A DNA stretch of 64,000 nt, from assembly GCA_040878035.1 (NCBI GenBank), contig JBBDMX010000016.1, forward strand, positions 62,001 to 126,000, in the 5' to 3' direction. Source of the stretch: JBBDMX01 sp040878035 (lineage in GTDB: Bacteria; Planctomycetota; Phycisphaerae; Phycisphaerales; Phycisphaeraceae). The translations under genes were made by a program, and so were the position numbers. The notes under the pieces are model-generated. The model had not been told where the DNA came from. It made no database searches and worked only from the letters and a program-made list of their open reading frames with translations. Positions 59,102-64,000 of this stretch are shown piece after piece; position 1 is the first letter of the stretch, and each line of letters begins with the position of its first letter.

Positions 59102-60454
59102 TTATGCCCGCCCCAGGACCAGCGCGGCGTTCTGGCCGCCTAAGCCAGTGGTGTAGGTCAGCACGTGACGCAGCTCGGCCGGGCGCGACGGGGCGGTGGC
59201 GGCGCGCAGGCCGGGCAGCGGCTGGTCGCAGTTGAGCGTGGCGGGGAGGGTTTGCTCGGCCAGCGTCTTGGCGGCTATGGCGGCGCCGATGCCGCCCATG
59301 CCCGCGCCGCAGTTGCCCACCATCGGCACCAGCGACACCACCGGCACCTGCGCCAGTCGCGTACTGAACACCTGCCGCAGCGCGGCCGCCTCAGCCTGGT
59401 CGAACTCCGCGACGCCGCTGCCCAAGGGAACGATCAGGTCGATGGCATCCGGTGAAACGCCGGCGTCGCGCAGGGCCGCGCTGATCGCCAGCGCCACACC
59501 CTTGCCCTGCGGGTCAGGCTTGAGGTTGCGGGCTTGCGGATGGATCGATTGCGAAGCACCAAAGCCCAGCACGGCGGCATAGGCCCGCGGGGGTGTGCCA
59601 TCACCCGACGATGCCTTGCGTTGCTCGAAAGTTTCGGCGGCTTCCAGAATCACCAGCCCGCCGCCTTCTCCGACCACCGTGCCCGCTGCGGTGGCGCAGA
59701 AGGGCCGCACGGCTTTCGCCGGGTCGCCTTCGGGTGGATTGCTGGTGATATTGAGCCCGCCGTTCAAGATACGGCGCAGGTAGGCCATGGGGTTGAGCTT
59801 GCTCTCGGCGCCGCCGCAGAATGACGCATCGGCGTCGCCGCGCTGAATCACCCGCAGCGCCTCGCCGATCGACAGGCTCGCCGATGCCTCCGCGCAGGTG
59901 ATCGTGTTGCTGGGCCCCTGGGCATCGTGAATGATCGTGACGTGGCACGCCAGCATGTTGGGCAGGTACTTGAGCAGCCACAGCGGCGTCAAGTGGCCCA
60001 TGCCCTGGGCGCCCCACTTGGCAAAGTCAAACTGGCCGTGGTCATCGCGGGCCTCGACCAGGGCGCCAGTCAGCTCATCCAGGTCGGCGGCGATGAGTCC
60101 GGCGCCGATGTTGGCGCCGAAGCGGCGGGGCGGATAGGTCGTCGCGCCTTCCTCGCTCAGCGTGCCCTTGGTCACCAGGCCGGCGTCGCGTGCCGCCAGG
60201 TCCGCCGCCGCCACCGCCAACTCGATGTCGCGTGCCATGACCTTGATGGCCTTGCGGTAGCTCTTGGGCACGTAGGCTTGGACCTTGAAGTCCTTGACCT
60301 CGGCGCCAAGGGTGCAGGGGAAGGCCGAGGCATCGAACGCCTGGATCGGGGCTATGGCGCTGCGGCCAAGGAGCATCGCCTGCCAGTTGGCGTCGATGCC
60401 GATGCCCAGGCCGGTGATCGGGCCTAAACCAGTGATCAGAACACGTCGCGCCAT
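59102..60454 (-). CDS. beta-ketoacyl synthase-like protein lacking both catalytic His
   Basis: 450 residues from MARRVLITGLGPITGLG; the upstream extension is repeat-derived. The thiolase fold is complete and the Cys is kept (C187 in TITCAEASASLSIGEAL), but the first catalytic His is Leu344 (VPLGSG for AHGTGT) and the second is Asn381 (VGNCGAG for GHLLGA). It therefore cannot condense acyl chains in the normal way and is probably the partner of the intact synthase at 57135, as chain-length factors are in type II polyketide systems. It ends in TTGLGGQNAALVL, the usual C-terminus. Confidence 0.85.
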   Translation of the reverse strand: MARRVLITGLGPITGLGIGIDANWQAMLLGRSAIAPIQAFDASAFPCTLGAEVKDFKVQAYVPKSYRKAIKVMARDIELAVAAADLAARDAGLVTKGTLSEEGATTYPPRRFGANIGAGLIAADLDELTGALVEARDDHGQFDFAKWGAQGMGHLTPLWLLKYLPNMLACHVTIIHDAQGPSNTITCAEASASLSIGEALRVIQRGDADASFCGGAESKLNPMAYLRRILNGGLNITSNPPEGDPAKAVRPFCATAAGTVVGEGGGLVILEAAETFEQRKASSGDGTPPRAYAAVLGFGASQSIHPQARNLKPDPQGKGVALAISAALRDAGVSPDAIDLIVPLGSGVAEFDQAEAAALRQVFSTRLAQVPVVSLVPMVGNCGAGMGGIGAAIAAKTLAEQTLPATLNCDQPLPGLRAATAPSRPAELRHVLTYTTGLGGQNAALVLGRA

Positions 60455-60480
60455 AGATGCACTAATGAGTAGGGCTTCAG

Positions 60481-60511
60481 GGATCCGGGGTCGGGGACTC
60501 GGGGGTCCGGG
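60481..60511 (+). repeat. G-rich dispersed tract 5' of the degenerate synthase
   Basis: GGGG, GGGG and GGGGG runs with short spacers, about 25 nt upstream of the start at 60454, G-rich on the plus strand. Confidence 0.55.
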
Positions 60512-60636
60512 TAGAAAGCCCGTTAGTTTAGGCAAAATGCCCGAGGCATGTGGGGTGGGGCATGGACGGCCGGTCGCCACGCCGGACCTGGGCGGCTCCG
60601 ATAGATGGTCCAGGTCGCGGCCGGCGCGGCGGCCGG

Positions 60637-61737
60637 TCACCGCGGGCGGGTCGGCGGGATCATTTCCAGCACGATGTCGAACTCCGGATGGCCGCCGTCG
60701 TCCTGGCCGTTGGCGCCCAGGCTGTAGACTACGGCCTGGTCCTGGCTGACACGATAGACCGGCGTCTTCCGCGGTGACGCCAGGGGATCGGCCGGCACGG
60801 CATCGCTATACACCGGCACGAGTGCATCGAGCCTGGGTGGAAACGTCTGGTGGTCTCCATAGTATGCTGCCAGCGCCAGCGACAAGGCCGCGAGCAAGTG
60901 CCGGGCCCGCGCCTGGCCATAGAGGCTGTCACGATCGGTTGGCAGAACCGGCAATGCCCGGAGCTGTCTCAGCATGGCGGTGAGTTGCGCGGGTGTCGCC
61001 TGGCTGTACTGAGCGATGGCGATGACCGCCGTGTCCGCCAGGAGGGAGATCGACATGGCGGGATAGAGGTGTGTGCCCCGTGGCGCCGCGGTGTCGGCCG
61101 TGCACCGCAGCATTAGTGTCGCCAGCCGTTGTAGTGCCAGCGTTTCCTGCCATGCGGCAAGGGCATCGCCATCGTGCAATCGCCGCATCGCGCGGGCCGC
61201 CAGCGCCGCTGCCGCCTGTTGGGTCAGCGTTTGTTGAATTTGGATCACCCGCGCCATCGCCGGCGTTGTGTCGCGCATCGGCATCCAATACCTACCGCCT
61301 GCCGCCGCCGCGACTAGTGCATCCAGATGCGGCGCGTTGGTTTGGATCCACGCTGCGATGAGCGGGTGGCGCTGCGCCGGCCATGGCGCCGATGCCGCCG
61401 CGTACAGGTCCGACTCGGCGTTCTGCACGGCTCGGTCTAGCGCGGGATCATCGGTGGCTGGATCGTCGGCCTTGGCGTAGGCGCGGGCAAAAGGGCGCAG
61501 GGCGACGAAGTAGCGGGCGCGTTCGGGTAGCGTCGTCTGTAACTTGGCCAGCACGCGATCGCGTGCCTCGACGTCGCCGGGCAGGCCGGTGATCTGCACG
61601 AGTTTCACTGCGGCGTTGTCGGCCGGCGTCACAGCGCCGTCATCGCCGGATGGATCACGTGGCTGGGCGGCGCAGCCCCACACCAACGTCAGACAAGCCA
61701 CAAGCACCGCCTTGGTCGCAGTCGTACAACTTAGCAT
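60637..61737 (-). CDS. lipoprotein with a pseudopilin-like C-terminal segment, function unknown
   Basis: 366 residues. Signal peptide with lipobox V-W-G-C22. A long helical, Ala-rich body (about 60-270) is followed by LAAYYGDHQTFPPRLDALVP, AVPADPLAS and VYSLGANGQDDGG, a C-terminal pattern shared with type II secretion pseudopilin G ends and many planctomycete exported proteins. No enzymatic motif seen. TAGAAT lies 6 nt before the ATG. It is divergent from the glycosyltransferase gene. Confidence 0.75.
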   Translation of the reverse strand: MLSCTTATKAVLVACLTLVWGCAAQPRDPSGDDGAVTPADNAAVKLVQITGLPGDVEARDRVLAKLQTTLPERARYFVALRPFARAYAKADDPATDDPALDRAVQNAESDLYAAASAPWPAQRHPLIAAWIQTNAPHLDALVAAAAGGRYWMPMRDTTPAMARVIQIQQTLTQQAAAALAARAMRRLHDGDALAAWQETLALQRLATLMLRCTADTAAPRGTHLYPAMSISLLADTAVIAIAQYSQATPAQLTAMLRQLRALPVLPTDRDSLYGQARARHLLAALSLALAAYYGDHQTFPPRLDALVPVYSDAVPADPLASPRKTPVYRVSQDQAVVYSLGANGQDDGGHPEFDIVLEMIPPTRPR

Positions 61738-61743
61738 GCGACA

Positions 61744-61749
61744 ATTCTA
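61744..61749 (-). promoter_or_regulatory. -10 hexamer 6 nt before the lipoprotein ATG (leaderless)
   Basis: TAGAAT, TGTCGC, ATG at 61737 on the minus strand. It borders directly on the repeat pair at 61750. Confidence 0.55.
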
Positions 61750-61809
61750 CAGAGCCGCGCGGCGTAAGCCCGCGGATGATCCACCGCGGGCTTACGCCGC
61801 GCGGCTCTG
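61750..61809. repeat. inverted pair of the GAGCCGCGCGGCGTAAGC repeat, 8-nt loop
   Basis: Copies 61750-61775 and 61784-61809 form a perfect 26-bp stem with an 8-nt loop, placed between two divergent leaderless promoters. Confidence 0.9.
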
Positions 61810-61876
61810 ATCGATCCACCGCAGGCTTATACGGGGGGCGCCTGGCGGCTCGGCCCGACTCGTCGCCTTGCGCCTC

Positions 61877-61882
61877 TACAAT
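61877..61882 (+). promoter_or_regulatory. -10 hexamer 6 nt before the glycosyltransferase ATG (leaderless)
   Basis: TACAAT, GCCGCC, ATG at 61889. It decides this start over an in-frame one seven codons earlier, which would overlap the hexamer. Confidence 0.55.
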
Positions 61883-61888
61883 GCCGCC

Positions 61889-63523
61889 ATGTCCACGCCC
61901 GCCGCCACCTTGTCGTCCAACGCCGCGCTCACCCCGCCACGCTACACCCCGGCGCAGCTCGTGCTCCTGGTCATCGTCGCCGGCACGATTGTGCGTCTGA
62001 TCTGCGCCAGGTTCATCGGCCTGGGATATGGCGAAGCCTATTACTTTGCTTGCGCCCTGGATCCACAGTGGTCGTACTTCGATCAGCCGCCGCTGGGGTT
62101 GTGGATGGGTTGGCTGGGGATGAAAGTGACCGGCGCCGTCGGGCCGCTGTCGTTGCGCTGGCCCTTCATCGCCATGTTCGCCGGGACGACCTGGCTGATG
62201 TTCGCCATCGGGCGGCGGCTCTTTGGCGATTGGCCCGGGTTCTATGCCGCACTGCTGCTCAACCTCTCGGCTGTGTTCACCCTGTCGGTCGGGAGCTGGC
62301 TCCAGCCCGATGGGCCGCTGATGTTCTTCTGCCTGGCGTGCGTCTACTGCCTGGTGCGGCTGTTATTCGATGCTGGTTTGCAGCGGGTGATGCTGTGGTG
62401 GCTGGGCGTGGGCGTCACGCTGGGCCTGGCGATGCTCAGCAAATACCACGCGGTGTTCTTCGTGTTCGGGGCGGGCATGTTTGTCCTGCTGTCGCCCCGG
62501 CAGTGGCGCTGGCTGCGCCATCCCGGGCCTTATGTGGCCATGCTCATCGCGGCGGCGGTGTTTGCGCCTGTGCTGGTATGGAATGTCGAGCATGAGTGGA
62601 TTTCCTTCCTCTGGCAGGGCAAGCGGGCGGGCTATGCGGGCCTGCGTTGGGACTGGCTGTTGCGCAGCATCAGCGGGCAGGCGCTGTGGCTGCTGCCCTG
62701 GATCTGGGTGCCGTTGGTCGTGGAACTGGGCCGCTGTGCCTGGCGGGGCCTGCATGTGGCAGGGCGGCGTCTATCGCGCCATGACGCCGCCGACACGCGC
62801 CACGTCGACGACGACGCCCGCCACCTGCTCTTCTGGCTGGCGATCGGCCCAGTCGCCGCCTTTACGCTTGTCGCGCTGTGGGCGCCGCTGGGCCTCCACT
62901 TCCACTGGCAGGCGCCGGGCTACCTCGTGCTGTTTCTGGCACTGGGTGCGACCGTGCATCATTTGCTCCAGCGCCGCGGCCCCTGGCGCCGGGCTGTGCA
63001 GTGGTGGCTGAGTCTGTCCATCGTCTTTACGCTCGCCGCCATCGCGATGCTGACCTCGCACGCGGCCACGGGTTGGTGGCGATCCGTTGGTCCGCAATGG
63101 CTCTCCACCAAGGCCGGCGAATCGAGCGACCCCACCCTCGAATCGCTCGACTACACGCCCTTGCGCGCGGCCCTGACGGCACGCGACCGGCTGCGGCCCG
63201 ACCTCTTCTATGTCACCAACCGCTGGTTCCAATCCGGCAAAGTCGCCTATGAACTCCAAGGGCAGCATGCCGTCTTCTGCTTCAGCCCCGATGCCCGCTC
63301 CTGGGCCTTCATCACCGACTCCTCACGCTGGCTCGGCCGCGACGCGGTACTCATCGGCACCGACGGCTTCCTTCACGATCCGCGAGGTGAACTAGGCGGC
63401 TACTTCGAGTCCATCACGCCCATCGGCCACGTGGCCGTGACGCGCGGCCCGTACGTTGAGATCACACTGCGGCTGTACTACTGCAAACGGCTCAAGAAGC
63501 CGTATGCGAATCCGTATCGGTGA
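61889..63523 (+). CDS. ArnT/PMT-like glycosyltransferase (GT39 type), membrane
   Basis: 544 residues with about ten membrane helices. The first periplasmic loop GLGYGEAYYFACALDPQWSYFDQPPLG matches the DEAYY...YDHPP block of GT39/GT83 dolichyl-phosphate-sugar or undecaprenyl-phosphate-sugar transferases, with Glu in place of the first acidic pair (GE for DE). RLFGDWPGFYAALLLNLS is also typical. It transfers sugar from a polyprenyl phosphate to lipid A or protein on the outer face of the inner membrane. A soluble C-terminal domain of about 150 residues follows. Confidence 0.87.
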   Translation: MSTPAATLSSNAALTPPRYTPAQLVLLVIVAGTIVRLICARFIGLGYGEAYYFACALDPQWSYFDQPPLGLWMGWLGMKVTGAVGPLSLRWPFIAMFAGTTWLMFAIGRRLFGDWPGFYAALLLNLSAVFTLSVGSWLQPDGPLMFFCLACVYCLVRLLFDAGLQRVMLWWLGVGVTLGLAMLSKYHAVFFVFGAGMFVLLSPRQWRWLRHPGPYVAMLIAAAVFAPVLVWNVEHEWISFLWQGKRAGYAGLRWDWLLRSISGQALWLLPWIWVPLVVELGRCAWRGLHVAGRRLSRHDAADTRHVDDDARHLLFWLAIGPVAAFTLVALWAPLGLHFHWQAPGYLVLFLALGATVHHLLQRRGPWRRAVQWWLSLSIVFTLAAIAMLTSHAATGWWRSVGPQWLSTKAGESSDPTLESLDYTPLRAALTARDRLRPDLFYVTNRWFQSGKVAYELQGQHAVFCFSPDARSWAFITDSSRWLGRDAVLIGTDGFLHDPRGELGGYFESITPIGHVAVTRGPYVEITLRLYYCKRLKKPYANPYR

Positions 63524-63528
63524 TCCAT

Positions 63529-63642
63529 CAGAGCCGCGCGGCGTAAGCCCGCGGGAACGGGCGCCTTTACGCCATCGATCCGCGGGCTTACGCCGCGCGG
63601 CTCTGATAGGTACGATCCGCGGGCTTACCCCGCGCGGCTCCG
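63529..63642. repeat. three copies of the GAGCCGCGCGGCGTAAGC repeat
   Basis: A plus copy (63529-63554), an inverted copy (63580-63605), and a further inverted copy with one change (63617-63642, CTTACCCCG). They follow the glycosyltransferase stop directly. Confidence 0.85.
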
Positions 63643-63718
63643 ACGGCTCGGCCGCACTTCATGGTGCCGCGCGGTATGCTATAAGGCGAAATCAACCCAC
63701 GTGCTTCAGGGGCTCATC

Positions 63719-64000
63719 ATGACAACGATGCAACGACGCGTAACGGCCGCGGCGATGTTGTTCGTCTGGTTGACGACTGGCGCGGCGCAGGCGCAGCCGC
63801 TGGCGGACCGCGTGCCCGAGGATGCCTTGCTCTACGTCGGCTGGGCCGGCACCGACACGCTGGGCAAGACCTACGAGGAATCGCACTTGAAGGCCGTGCT
63901 CGCCGAGGGCGGCGTGAGCGAATTCTTTGGTCGCATCCAGACCGTCGTGACCAACCTCGCTTCACGCGGGGGCCAGGATCCCGATGCGGCCCAGAACCTG
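63719..64000 (+). CDS. exported protein, N-terminal fragment
   Basis: Runs off the right edge after 94 residues. Signal peptide MTTMQRRVTAAAMLFVWLTT, likely cut after AQA, then PLADRVPEDALLYVGWAGTD, an opening shared by several exported planctomycete proteins that start with a phrase such as PEDALLYVGW. AGGGG stands before the ATG. Function cannot be given from this part. Confidence 0.7.
   Translation, partial: MTTMQRRVTAAAMLFVWLTTGAAQAQPLADRVPEDALLYVGWAGTDTLGKTYEESHLKAVLAEGGVSEFFGRIQTVVTNLASRGGQDPDAAQNL

Overview
This is a GC-rich bacterial chromosome segment, most likely from the Planctomycetota and probably the class Phycisphaerae. The evidence is the combination of a very large periplasmic secretin with a TPR-like N-terminal half, a secreted LamG plus beta-helix protein, a Cys-type sulfatase, secreted or membrane proteins without clear relatives outside that group, and many dispersed palindromes between genes. 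The class is an inference. No rRNA, tRNA, CRISPR array, phage or transposase gene is visible.

Layout. 1-1252 carries rpsO and the 5' part of pnp on the minus strand. 1253-5203 is an AT-rich promoter region followed by a giant exported LamG/beta-helix protein and a strong terminator. 5233-6000 is a higBA toxin-antitoxin module. 6005-17248 is mostly minus-strand: an orphan oligopeptide-type ABC ATPase, a DegP-type protease, panB, a Rieske protein, a two-gene heterodimeric ABC exporter, a DUF4143 ATPase remnant, a sulfatase and a membrane-bound EEP-type hydrolase. 17399-24600 holds fbaB, surE, small zinc-ribbon proteins, a lone HicB, holA, a lipoprotein, rpsT and a truncated SGNH hydrolase. 24880-33319 holds pdxJ, a second SGNH-fold protein lacking the nucleophile, the secretin, a PhyH-type dioxygenase divergent from an AraC regulator, and a macrodomain protein. 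33377-50909 has a PIN-type remnant, a large membrane protein, a BtuF/BtuC-like pair without ATPase, an MFS carrier, dapF, a candidate MITE, a polyprenyl synthetase, a PAS-GAF-REC protein, rsmB, an acetyltransferase, a creatininase-like amidohydrolase, a YifB ATPase and a RelE/HTH module. 51041-57076 is an ebo-type cluster (dehydroquinate-synthase-like EboD, a small helical protein, TatD-like EboB, EboE, UbiA-like EboC, phosphatase-like EboF). 57135-60454 holds two ketoacyl synthases with a HepT/MntA module embedded between them. The end carries a lipoprotein, a GT39-like glycosyltransferase and the start of an exported protein.

Two properties cut across the window. First, at least ten genes lack a Shine-Dalgarno and have a -10-like hexamer exactly 6 nt before the start codon (an eleventh at 7 nt), which predicts leaderless mRNAs; other genes have clear AGGAG-type sites. 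Second, spacers are filled by several unrelated palindromic repeat families, sometimes nested in one another, sometimes entering coding sequence (the signal peptide of the BtuF-like protein, RsmB, the EboD C-terminus) and once sitting at the truncation point of a gene.

Functional groupings: the ebo genes probably make and move an unknown metabolite across the inner membrane; the two ketoacyl synthases resemble a catalytic/non-catalytic KS pair; toxin-antitoxin-type genes are dense (higBA, RelE/HTH, HepT/MntA, a PIN remnant, an orphan HicB). All calls come from reading the sequence; no database search was run.
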